Shown piece after piece: positions 7,558 to 15,077 of a stretch of DNA of 20,862 nucleotides (position 1 is the stretch's first letter; the number at the start of each line of letters is the position of its first letter). The DNA lies in NCBI GenBank assembly GCA_000434395.1, contig FR878754.1, positions 1 through 20,862 on the forward strand, read 5' to 3'. The DNA comes from Clostridium sp. CAG:568 (lineage in GTDB: Bacteria; Bacillota_I; Bacilli_A; RFN20; CAG-288). The notes below the pieces were generated by a model. The model did not search any database and was not told the origin of the DNA. It saw nothing but the letters and a program-made list of their open reading frames with translations. Position numbers and translations under genes: made by a program.

Positions 7558-8961
7558 TTATCCAACCCATCTAATTATATCTAATACGATCAGCACGACT
7601 CCAAGGACTAATAAGACGCCTAATCCAATCATCGAAGCATAAGACTTAAATTTCTTATTTGCTGGTTTCTTAGTAATAGATTCAATGATACACAATAGTA
7701 ACTGCCATCCATCCAAACCCGGGAATGGAATCAAGTTCATAATCGCAATATTGACTGAAATCAAACCCCATAGGTAGAATACATAGAAGGGGCCAATAGA
7801 CACAGCTTGCTCTGTAGTTCTAAACATAGAAACAATTCCACCGACATTCTGCCATCCTGATGGAGTAAATAATCCACCTATAGCTTGGAATGTTTGAACT
7901 ATTCCATTGCCTTGATCATAAAAAGCTTGACCTAAAGCTCTAGCAAATGACTGACCAGTTATAGTTGGAGTTCCTTCTCCATCTATGAAACTATTTCTGT
8001 TATATGGCTTAGGTGAATAAGACATATAAGGCGATATACCCAAAGCTTCATAATGGTACAAACCTTTGGTCGCATCGCTCAACTCAGGCTTCACTTTCAC
8101 TTCAATAACCTTAGAACCATCGTATGACCCATCATCGTTCTTAGTCGAATACATATCGGCATAAGTAATAGTCACTGTCAATTCTTTACTATCCTTACTA
8201 GGATATAAATACAAATGAGTTTGAGAATCACCGACTGATACAACAGGCTCATAATACGTGCCAGATTCATTTCTATAATAGACTTCATCTAACATCGCAT
8301 TAGAAATATCAAAGTATGTATCTACAATATTGAAAGTTCTATTCTTTGACTGTTCGATAGCTGCTTTATCTTTGTCTGGAAGATTAAATATCTTTTCATC
8401 AGTCCATTTATTTCCCAATCCGTCATAGATGAGAACATCATCAGGATATGCTTTCTTTATTGATACGATCCTAGTACCTGTAGTTAGACCGCTATCAGCT
8501 AAATATGAGCCAGAGGCGACAGTAATTCTATTTGTATAAACATCCTGTTGTGGACAAAAGGCATCAGCTATGAAGCAAAGGAAGAAAGAAAGGATGACAT
8601 TCATCACGATTCCAGCAATCATGATAATTGCTTGTTTTCCATGATTCACACCACTGAAGGTTCTTTCCTTTGGAACTGGTGGAATACCAGCTTCAGTCAA
8701 AGCAGCATCATCGCTTTCTCCGACCATTGCAACATATCCTCCTAAAGGAATACAGCGAATATTGACCGTGGTTTCCCATAGTGGTTTTCCTGTAGTCTTG
8801 TCTTTGGGATTTATAGATACGATTTTAGGTCCAAATCCTATAGAATATTCTTCACAATAAACTTTAAAAAGCTTAGCCATCGAAAGATGGCCAAGCTCAT
8901 GAAGGCAAATGACAAAGCATAGCCCGAGTACGAAAACTATGATACTAATGAATATTTGCAT
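7558..8961 (-). CDS. rseP: RseP/RasP-type site-2 zinc metalloprotease (M50)
   Basis: This intramembrane protease would cleave membrane-spanning anti-sigma factors or remnant signal peptides. The zinc motif HELGH is at residues 21-25 in the first transmembrane helix, and the third ligand is in NLIPFPGLDG at 409-418 (D417). The usual LDGG reads LDGW here. An A-G-I-V-M-N segment around the second helix matches the family's conserved GxxxN. The extracytoplasmic stretch between the helices is long and Ser/Asp/Tyr-rich, making 467 residues against roughly 420-450 in common relatives; the PDZ domain is poorly recognisable. A perfect AAGGAGG five bases before the ATG fixes the start. It is the last gene of the cluster, 38 bp after dxr, as in Bacillus where it follows dxr. 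Confidence 0.93.
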   Translation of the reverse strand: MQIFISIIVFVLGLCFVICLHELGHLSMAKLFKVYCEEYSIGFGPKIVSINPKDKTTGKPLWETTVNIRCIPLGGYVAMVGESDDAALTEAGIPPVPKERTFSGVNHGKQAIIMIAGIVMNVILSFFLCFIADAFCPQQDVYTNRITVASGSYLADSGLTTGTRIVSIKKAYPDDVLIYDGLGNKWTDEKIFNLPDKDKAAIEQSKNRTFNIVDTYFDISNAMLDEVYYRNESGTYYEPVVSVGDSQTHLYLYPSKDSKELTVTITYADMYSTKNDDGSYDGSKVIEVKVKPELSDATKGLYHYEALGISPYMSYSPKPYNRNSFIDGEGTPTITGQSFARALGQAFYDQGNGIVQTFQAIGGLFTPSGWQNVGGIVSMFRTTEQAVSIGPFYVFYLWGLISVNIAIMNLIPFPGLDGWQLLLCIIESITKKPANKKFKSYASMIGLGVLLVLGVVLIVLDIIRWVG

Positions 8962-8999
8962 AATTGCCTCCTTTTAATCTCATACAAATAATTGACTTA

Positions 9000-10985
9000 T
9001 TATCTACCGCGGTTGAAGTTCTTCCTTCCAGTATGGAATGTTCTCTTCTTGGTAGCTCCTTGTGGTTTATCTTGACGAGCTTTGTCGAAGTGTCCACCAC
9101 GATAAGAGGGCTTCTTGTCTCCACCGAATGAAGACTTTCCTCTAAATGATGAATGTCTTTCCCCACCTTTGAAGGATGAATGGCCAAATGATGGTTTCTT
9201 AGATGAATAAGATTTCTTTTCCTTGTTGTCACCTTCTGAATGGGTCCTATAGGATTTATGGAATTCACCACTGGGTTTATAAGAATCATTAGATCTTGAA
9301 TGGAATCCTCCATTAGACTTATGGAATGAGTGTCCACCAAATTTCGAATGTCTATCATCTCTATCCTTATGATCACCATTGAATTTCTTCTCGTGATCAT
9401 AATGATCACTCTTCTTATGGAAAGTATTCACTTCATGAGTGTTACGATAAGGTCTCTTTCCACGGATTCCACTTCTGCCGAAGTCTTGATGATCATCCTT
9501 CTTCTTGTCCATGTAGTCTCCGAAAGATTGAACATCCTTCTTACGATCATCAATCTTCTTGTCCTCTCTCTTAACATAGACTTTCTTTTCCTTGACCGCA
9601 TCCTTGGCATTTCTAGGATATCCTTGCTTTTCTTTCTTAGCTTTCTCAGCTTCATGTTCTTTGAGCAAGGCTTTTTTCTTAGGATCGTTTCTCCAACGAG
9701 AAGCCTTTTTGGCCTTTCTCTTCTCGACCTCATCCTTGATTTCTTCTTCATGCTTTCTATTAGCATCACGAATAGGTTTAGCTACTATATCGGAAGGATT
9801 GTTTCCAGCTTTCAAAGCATTAGCGTAAAGAGTGATAATCTTATCTGCTGCATCTCTAGCTTTTTCATCCAAATCCAAGACATCTTTCAATTCCTTGGGG
9901 TTATCGCTATCTCTAGTAACACTAGAAGAAACTTTTCTCAATATTGTCTCGACATCGCCGAAACGAATCTCTCCGTTTAAATAAGCATTTACAGCTTCTT
10001 CATCCACAGCATTTACAACAATTGCTGCACGAGAAGGATATTTCCCGACCAATGATAAAATGAATGTGAACATAGGATATCTATTCTTATCAATATCCTC
10101 AGTCTTTAAATTCTTGACTGCTTCTTTATCTTCGTCAGTCAATTCATGACGTTTCTCAGTTCCAAGACTCAAAGCATATTTGATAGGTGTGAGCATAGTA
10201 TTAGGAGAATATTCATAAATAGAAGTTCCATCTTCTAAAACAACACCACCATGAATCAAAGATTCTCTATTGATAACAGCCTTGATATCCTTCAAAGGAT
10301 AATGGAACAACATAGAAGCTTCGATGACTTCATAGGCTTTATTCACCATAGTAGCACTATCCACAGTGATCTTTGGTCCCATCTTCCATGTAGGATGAGC
10401 TAACACCGCTTGAATAGGAGCTGTTCCGATAGCCTTAGTAGGATAGTCTCTCAAAGCACCGCCAGAAGCTGTGATAAACAATTCTTTGACTTTCTTGTCT
10501 TGAGGAACTTCAGCTAAACATTTAGCAACTGCTACATGCTCAGAATCGATAGGAATCAACTTTCCATGACCTTGAGCTAATACCTCATTGATAAAGTTTC
10601 CACCCACGACCAAAGTTTCTTTGTTAGCTAACAAAAGAATCTTATCCTTCTTCAAAGCATGAAGTGAAGGTAAGAATCCATCAAATCCTAAAATTGAATT
10701 CAAGACAACATCAGGATTAGCCTTATCAATAATAGTTAAGTTTATAGATTTGCCAGACAAAACTTCAACTTCAGGTAAAGCTTCTTTCAAAGCTTTAGCT
10801 TTAGAATCAGCAACAATTCCAACAAATTTTATAGTTGGAAATTCTTTGACTATCTCCACCAACTTATCAACATTCTTGTTGGCTGTAATTCCTACGAGCT
10901 CATATTCACTATTATCTTTCAACAAGCTCAAAGCCTGAGTTCCTATAGAACCAGTCGCTCCTAATAAAACAATCTTTTTTGCCAT
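9000..10985 (-). CDS. dxr: 1-deoxy-D-xylulose 5-phosphate reductoisomerase with long disordered C-terminal tail
   Basis: The enzyme converts DXP to MEP with NADPH, the second step of the MEP isoprenoid pathway. Residues 1-390 are a full DXR: nucleotide-binding GATGSIG at 9-15, LLANKETLVVGG at 118-129, metal and substrate site IDSEH (D147, E149), ITASGGALRDYP at 171-182, HPTWKMGPK at 197-205, and NKAYEVIEA with E222. The remaining 270 residues are foreign to the family: a charged Lys/Glu helical part (about 403-480), then a His/Ser/Gly/Arg/Lys/Phe-rich low-complexity part to 661, with many SFxGG- and HSSF-like units and a K-N-F-N-R-G-R end. The whole tail is in frame without a stop. Total length is 661 against about 380-400. 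A weak AAAGGAAAAG precedes the start. It lies between cdsA (49 bp) and rseP (38 bp), the usual order. The tail's function is unknown; RNA or acidic-surface binding is an inference. Confidence 0.95.
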   Translation of the reverse strand: MAKKIVLLGATGSIGTQALSLLKDNSEYELVGITANKNVDKLVEIVKEFPTIKFVGIVADSKAKALKEALPEVEVLSGKSINLTIIDKANPDVVLNSILGFDGFLPSLHALKKDKILLLANKETLVVGGNFINEVLAQGHGKLIPIDSEHVAVAKCLAEVPQDKKVKELFITASGGALRDYPTKAIGTAPIQAVLAHPTWKMGPKITVDSATMVNKAYEVIEASMLFHYPLKDIKAVINRESLIHGGVVLEDGTSIYEYSPNTMLTPIKYALSLGTEKRHELTDEDKEAVKNLKTEDIDKNRYPMFTFILSLVGKYPSRAAIVVNAVDEEAVNAYLNGEIRFGDVETILRKVSSSVTRDSDNPKELKDVLDLDEKARDAADKIITLYANALKAGNNPSDIVAKPIRDANRKHEEEIKDEVEKRKAKKASRWRNDPKKKALLKEHEAEKAKKEKQGYPRNAKDAVKEKKVYVKREDKKIDDRKKDVQSFGDYMDKKKDDHQDFGRSGIRGKRPYRNTHEVNTFHKKSDHYDHEKKFNGDHKDRDDRHSKFGGHSFHKSNGGFHSRSNDSYKPSGEFHKSYRTHSEGDNKEKKSYSSKKPSFGHSSFKGGERHSSFRGKSSFGGDKKPSYRGGHFDKARQDKPQGATKKRTFHTGRKNFNRGR

Positions 10986-11034
10986 ACTTTAATTTTCTTT
11001 TCCTTTAAGTTTTAAATAATCCTATATTCAGTTA

Positions 11035-12054
11035 TTAATGCTGTAAGAATGTCCAACCATTAGTAATAAATGATATCAAGATAGCTACTACAGAACAGGT
11101 GACGAATATGGAATCAAACCTATCAATTATGCCACCATGACCAGGTAAAATAAAGCCCCAATCTTTAACATTGAAATGTCTTTTAACTGCCGAGAAGATA
11201 AATCCACCTATATTATCCATAATAGGAATAATTACAGACAAGAGTAAGATGTAGCCCCAACCCCAACCACTTTGGCTTTCAAAGCTCAATCCAGGAGCTT
11301 CTCCACCAGCTTTGATCAATGGAGTTTTAAAACAGTACCACGATATCGCTGAGAAACTCAAAGTGAATATCATTGAAAGAACAACTCCACCAAAGAATCC
11401 TTCCCATGTTTTATGGGGAGATACTCTAGGATTCATTGGATGCTTACCGAATAAAACACCGACAAAGTAAGCTCCTATATCGCTACACCAAACGCCAAAT
11501 AAACAAAACCACAGCAACATAGAAGAAGATATAGACCAGTTATAAGTCAATGTGATATCAGCAGGATCCGTCTTATCTAAGAAAGCAGTTGGATAATATC
11601 TTAAATACATAATCGAATAGAATCCTAGCGATACTATGAAGACCATAGTAAACAAGTAGAAAACATCATCCAGTCTAAATGTTTCATATAAGAATGAGAA
11701 GCAAAACAAACCTATTAAATAAATGACTAGTGAGAAAATACTGATATAAATTTTATTCAATGAGAAAAAGTTGCCAGCAAATAATTCATTCCTTATATTT
11801 TCTTCTTTAAAGAAGATCCAATAAATCATTGCATACATCCAAACATAAGTCCAAACCCATATGAACTTACTATAATGTTTTTTTCCAGGCAAGGCTAATA
11901 TCTCATAGGCGGCAAAGAAAACTAAAACAAATGATACTGCCAACAGATACCATCCACCAAATATTCCAGCCGGTCCCAAGAATAAACCTAAAACCAATCC
12001 AGTGATTATTCTCACAATCATTGAATGTTCAGTATTTTTCGATAACTTTTTCAT
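11035..12054 (-). CDS. cdsA: Phosphatidate cytidylyltransferase (CDP-diacylglycerol synthase)
   Basis: This integral membrane enzyme makes CDP-diacylglycerol from CTP and phosphatidic acid for phospholipid synthesis. The family signature is near the C-terminus: SAVKRHFNVKD (288-298), then PGHGGIIDRFDS (304-315), with the metal-binding aspartates. The core element DIGAYFVGVLFGK...SPHKTWEGFFGG is also clear. Multiple hydrophobic helices fill the N-terminal half. At 339 residues it is longer than the usual 260-285, mainly through an extra polar loop between helices (FKEENIRNELFAGNFF and after) and extra hydrophobic segments. Its ATG overlaps the uppS stop by four bases (ATGA), indicating translational coupling. 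Confidence 0.95.
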   Translation of the reverse strand: MKKLSKNTEHSMIVRIITGLVLGLFLGPAGIFGGWYLLAVSFVLVFFAAYEILALPGKKHYSKFIWVWTYVWMYAMIYWIFFKEENIRNELFAGNFFSLNKIYISIFSLVIYLIGLFCFSFLYETFRLDDVFYLFTMVFIVSLGFYSIMYLRYYPTAFLDKTDPADITLTYNWSISSSMLLWFCLFGVWCSDIGAYFVGVLFGKHPMNPRVSPHKTWEGFFGGVVLSMIFTLSFSAISWYCFKTPLIKAGGEAPGLSFESQSGWGWGYILLLSVIIPIMDNIGGFIFSAVKRHFNVKDWGFILPGHGGIIDRFDSIFVTCSVVAILISFITNGWTFLQH

Positions 12055-12779
12055 TCTTTTATTGCTCCGAAACGTCTATTTCTTCCGTAGAAATCATCCA
12101 AGGATTCCTTCAATGATTTCACCGAATAATCAGGCCAATAAGTCTTTGGAAATTCCATTTCAGCATAAGCTAATTGATATAAATAACAATTAGATACTCT
12201 CAACTCGCCAGAGGTTCTAACCATTAAATCGACATCTGGCAAATCTTTAGTCCAAAGATAATCTTCGAACGATTTAACATTCAAGGAATCCAATTCTACT
12301 TTTCCTTCTTTATATAGAGAAGCAAATCTCTTAGTAGCTTGAACCACATCTTGTCTTCCACCATAATTGAATAAGACAGTGAAGTTGTACTTATTCAATT
12401 CTTTTGTCTCTTTCATAGCTTCATTGATAGTATTGAGAATATCAGTCGGTATTCTTTTATCGGCCAGGTATCCAACAACTCTAATCTTCACACCCTTAGA
12501 TTTAAAATCTTCAATGTTTGAAGAAAAGAATTCTTTTAATAATTTGAATAGAGTGGAAACTTCAGCTTCAGGTCTATTCCAGTTCTCACTAGAGAAGCAA
12601 AACAATGAAACATATGGAATTTGATAAGTCAAAAAACACTCATCAACTATTTCTTTGATGCGTTTTACTCCTGCCAAATGTCCTGCAGTTCGAGGCAACA
12701 ATCTCTTCTTGGCCCAACGGCCATTTCCATCCATAATAAAAAGAATATGCTTCAAACTTTTTGTATCTTTGTCAGACAC
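12051..12779 (-). CDS. uppS: Undecaprenyl diphosphate synthase (cis-prenyltransferase)
   Basis: The enzyme condenses isopentenyl diphosphate onto farnesyl diphosphate to make the C55 carrier for cell wall synthesis. Family motifs: FIMDGNGRWAKKR with catalytic D17, GHLAGVKRIKE, LFCFSSENWNRP, LFNYGGRQDVVQA, and DLMVRTSGELRVSNCYLYQ. Length 242 is typical. The start is GTG: its G is the last base of the frr TAG stop (TAGTG), so the two genes overlap by one base and are coupled. The stop is TGA and overlaps the cdsA ATG; this TGA is one of the signs that the standard code is used. Its product depends on isoprenoids from dxr downstream, and the recycled carrier is the expected substrate of the DUF368 protein at 19822. 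Confidence 0.96.
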   Translation of the reverse strand: MSDKDTKSLKHILFIMDGNGRWAKKRLLPRTAGHLAGVKRIKEIVDECFLTYQIPYVSLFCFSSENWNRPEAEVSTLFKLLKEFFSSNIEDFKSKGVKIRVVGYLADKRIPTDILNTINEAMKETKELNKYNFTVLFNYGGRQDVVQATKRFASLYKEGKVELDSLNVKSFEDYLWTKDLPDVDLMVRTSGELRVSNCYLYQLAYAEMEFPKTYWPDYSVKSLKESLDDFYGRNRRFGAIKE

Positions 12780-13330
12780 TAGATATTAGAGAGCTCCTGT
12801 TCCTTGCCCTTGTATAAGGAGTCGATAGTCTTGATAGCAGCATCGTGTTCCTTTTGAATAGCAGCATCGATACGCTTCTCTAAATCCTCAGAGAACTCTT
12901 CGGATTTCTTTACCTTATCAATCCAATTCTTTCTAATAGCACGGATTGTGACTTTATTATCATCACAATATCCTTTAGCTTCCTTGATGATTTCCTTACG
13001 ACGATCACCAGAGAGGGGTGGGAAATTAAGACGAATCTCATTTCCTTTAACATTAGGATTCACACCCAAGTTTGATGTTCCTATTGCAGCTTCGATAGAC
13101 TTTACTGAAGAAGGATCGAAAACCTTTAAAACCAAGGCTGTTCCACCTTCAACTCTAACTGCTGCCAAAGTCTTGATAGGAGTCATTTCTCCATAATAAT
13201 CGACACGGATCTTATCTAAGACATTAGGATTGACTGCACCTGCTCTCAAGGTAGCCAAAGATCCTTTAAGCTTATTGATAGCTTCATTCATTTCAGTTTT
13301 AACTGAATCTAATACTTCTTTTTCTTCCAT
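12779..13330 (-). CDS. frr: Ribosome recycling factor
   Basis: This factor splits post-termination ribosomes together with EF-G. At 183 residues it has the usual length. Recognisable elements are LRAGAVNPNVLDKIRVDYYGEM..., TPIKTLAAVRVEGG, AIGTSNLGVNPNV and GNEIRLNFPPLSGDRRKEIIKEAK, ending in the long helical region. Small departures from the consensus are FDPSS where WDKS is common and LSGDRRKE where LTEERRKE is common. AAGGAG nine bases before the ATG supports the start. It is separated from pyrH by 93 bp, which hold a hairpin and a probable promoter, and overlaps uppS by one base. Confidence 0.96.
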   Translation of the reverse strand: MEEKEVLDSVKTEMNEAINKLKGSLATLRAGAVNPNVLDKIRVDYYGEMTPIKTLAAVRVEGGTALVLKVFDPSSVKSIEAAIGTSNLGVNPNVKGNEIRLNFPPLSGDRRKEIIKEAKGYCDDNKVTIRAIRKNWIDKVKKSEEFSEDLEKRIDAAIQKEHDAAIKTIDSLYKGKEQELSNI

Positions 13331-13354
13331 AATTATTTCTCCTTACTATAGAAA

Positions 13355-13383
13355 TATATAATAAAAACTTATAAGTGATACAA
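13355..13383 (-). promoter_or_regulatory. Probable internal promoter before frr
   Basis: On the minus strand, TTGTAT (13378-13383) and TATATA (13355-13360) are separated by exactly 17 bp. The spacer contains the palindrome ACTTATAAGT. It would drive frr-uppS-cdsA-dxr-rseP apart from upstream genes. Confidence 0.45.
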
Positions 13384-13392
13384 AGGTATCTA

Positions 13393-13429
13393 TTATTAGC
13401 ACAAATAAAAGCAATTAAATTGCTTATTT
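13393..13429 (-). terminator. Imperfect hairpin at the pyrH stop, possible attenuator
   Basis: On the minus strand, CACAAAATAAGCAAT can fold on ATTGCTTTTATTTGTG with one bulge. The strongest part is AAGCAAT/ATTGCTT followed by a T-rich stretch. It overlaps the pyrH TAA. The T run is interrupted, so any termination would be partial. Confidence 0.4.
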
Positions 13430-14140
13430 TGTGATCAATGTTCCCATAGAATCACCAGTGATGACCTTTAAGAAATTCTCCGGTTTCATTTCGAACACCC
13501 TGATTTGAATATTGGAATCCTCCAATAATCCAGCAGCAGTAGCATCCATGACCTTCAATTTCTTGTCAAGAATCTCATGATAAGTTATAGTCTTGATCAA
13601 CTTAGCCGACTTATCAGTCTTAGGATCAGCAGTGTAGACTCCATCAACACCATTCTTTGCCATCAAGATGACGTCACAACTAGTCTCTAAAGCCCTCAAA
13701 GCTGCACATGAATCAGTTGTGAAGAAAGGATTTCCTGTTCCACCCACAAAGATACATACTTCACCATTGTCCAAAGCTCTCAAAGCATCTCTTTGTGTAA
13801 AATAGTCACAAAATTTGTCGACTTGGATAGAAGAGAAAACATGTGCTTTCAATCCGTTGTTTTCTAATACACCCTTAAGTCCTAATCCATTAATGACTGT
13901 ACCCATCATTCCCATATCATCTGCTTGAGCTGGATTTAAGCCTAATAATCCGGCCAATTTTCCTCTCCAGATATTTCCAGCCCCGACAACAAGACAGACC
14001 TGAACCCCAGCAGAGTGAAGAATTCTAACTTGTTCAGCTATTCCTACCATCTTCTCTTTTGAGAATATCGAATGATTCTCACTGTCTTCCAAAGCTTCGC
14101 CAGAGATTTTAAGCAATACGCGTTTATATTTTATTTCCAT
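13424..14140 (-). CDS. pyrH: UMP kinase
   Basis: The enzyme phosphorylates UMP to UDP with ATP and is the hexameric bacterial type. Motifs: KISGEAL near the start, VVGAGNIWRGK, DMGMMGTVINGLGL, FVGGTGNPFFTTDSCAALRA and KNGVDGVYTADP. I place the start at the ATG at 14140 (238 residues), preceded by GAGGG. A GTG at 14167 in the same frame would add nine residues, but it lies in the right arm of the terminator hairpin between tsf and pyrH and its protein sequence (MPCFLKEGY) does not match the family. Expression therefore needs either read-through of that hairpin or a promoter inside tsf. Confidence 0.95.
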   Translation of the reverse strand: MEIKYKRVLLKISGEALEDSENHSIFSKEKMVGIAEQVRILHSAGVQVCLVVGAGNIWRGKLAGLLGLNPAQADDMGMMGTVINGLGLKGVLENNGLKAHVFSSIQVDKFCDYFTQRDALRALDNGEVCIFVGGTGNPFFTTDSCAALRALETSCDVILMAKNGVDGVYTADPKTDKSAKLIKTITYHEILDKKLKVMDATAAGLLEDSNIQIRVFEMKPENFLKVITGDSMGTLITK

Positions 14141-14149
14141 ATAACCCTC

Positions 14150-14185
14150 TTTCAAAAAACAAGGCACACATAGGCGTGCCTTGTT
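14150..14185 (-). terminator. Intrinsic terminator between tsf and pyrH
   Basis: On the minus strand, AACAAGGCAC (14176-14185) pairs perfectly over 10 bp with GTGCCTTGTT (14158-14167) around an 8-base loop, followed by TTTT. It begins 15 bases after the tsf stop and ends only 17 bases before the pyrH ATG, so it separates the highly expressed rpsB-tsf part from the rest or acts as an attenuator. Confidence 0.85.
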
Positions 14186-14199
14186 ACAAATTCAATAAA

Positions 14200-15075
14200 T
14201 TACTTGTTGTTGAGTTGTGCAGCAACTTCGGCAGCAAAGTCGGATTGAGCCTTTTCAATTCCTTCACCAGTGGTGAAACGAACTGTAGAGACGATTTCAG
14301 CTCCATGCTCTTTCAAGACTTGTCCTACAATCTTGGAAGTATCCAAGATGAATTCTTGATCGACGAAGACTTGAGAGTTGAGGTTCTTTCTAACACGTCC
14401 CTCGACAATCTTTTCTTGGATTGCTTGAGGTTTGCTAGCAAACTTAGGATCAGCTTTGGAGGCTTCGATTTCAATTTCAGTTTCCTTCTTTACAACTTCG
14501 GCAGGAATCTCTGACTCGAAAATGTAGGTAGGAAGACTGGAGCAAAGAGAAACAGCGATATCATCAGCAAAAGCTTTATCGCCACCCTTCAATACAACAG
14601 CAACTGCAATCTTACCCTTCATATGGATGTAGGTTCCGATGTTCTCACCGGCACTCTTGTGAATCCACTTCAAGCGGCGGAGAACTATCTTCTCACCCAT
14701 ACGCATGGTTCCGTCAGCACAAATGCTAGAAACCATTTCAGTAGCTTCTTCCAAAGTGGCGGGTTTCTTTTCAATCAAAACTTTTCCAATTTCTTTGACC
14801 AAATCACCGAAAGCAGGTGATTCAGAGACAAAGTCAGTCTCGGAGTTGACTTCGAAGATAACGGCATCATCACCAGACTCTTCAATCCAGCTCTTTCCTT
14901 CGGCTGCAACACGGTTAGCCTTCTTAGCAACCTTGCTCAAGCCCTTCTCACGAAGCCAGACAATAGCCTTCTCGACATCATTCTCGCAAGCGACAATAGC
15001 CTTTTTGCAGTCCATGAGTCCGGCACCAGTGCGGTCTCTGAGCTGCTTAATTAATTCGATTTGTGCAGATGACAC
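14200..15075 (-). CDS. tsf: Elongation factor Ts
   Basis: This is the nucleotide exchange factor for EF-Tu. The N-terminal UBA-like part reads LIKQLRDRTGAGLMDCKKAI, and the conserved nucleotide-exchange loop TDFV is at residues 80-83 (SETDFVSESPAF). The two-lobed core and the C-terminal segment ending AAQLNNK complete 291 residues, the normal length. The start is GTG, two bases after the rpsB TAA; a GAGGAG within the end of rpsB serves as ribosome binding site. The classical rpsB-tsf pair is followed by an intrinsic terminator. Confidence 0.97.
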   Translation of the reverse strand: MSSAQIELIKQLRDRTGAGLMDCKKAIVACENDVEKAIVWLREKGLSKVAKKANRVAAEGKSWIEESGDDAVIFEVNSETDFVSESPAFGDLVKEIGKVLIEKKPATLEEATEMVSSICADGTMRMGEKIVLRRLKWIHKSAGENIGTYIHMKGKIAVAVVLKGGDKAFADDIAVSLCSSLPTYIFESEIPAEVVKKETEIEIEASKADPKFASKPQAIQEKIVEGRVRKNLNSQVFVDQEFILDTSKIVGQVLKEHGAEIVSTVRFTTGEGIEKAQSDFAAEVAAQLNNK

Positions 15076-15077
15076 GG

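Noticed and set aside
8945..9409. 154-codon open frame on the minus strand overlapping the dxr tail and the start of rseP
   Set aside because: It is a shadow in another frame of the low-complexity tail; the dxr frame is continuous with a proven enzyme and this one has no family features or ribosome binding site.
9330..9980. 216-codon plus-strand open frame rich in Ile, Leu and Ser, looking membrane-like
   Set aside because: It is antisense to the Lys/Glu/Asp-rich part of dxr; such codons read backwards give hydrophobic strings. No start signal was found.
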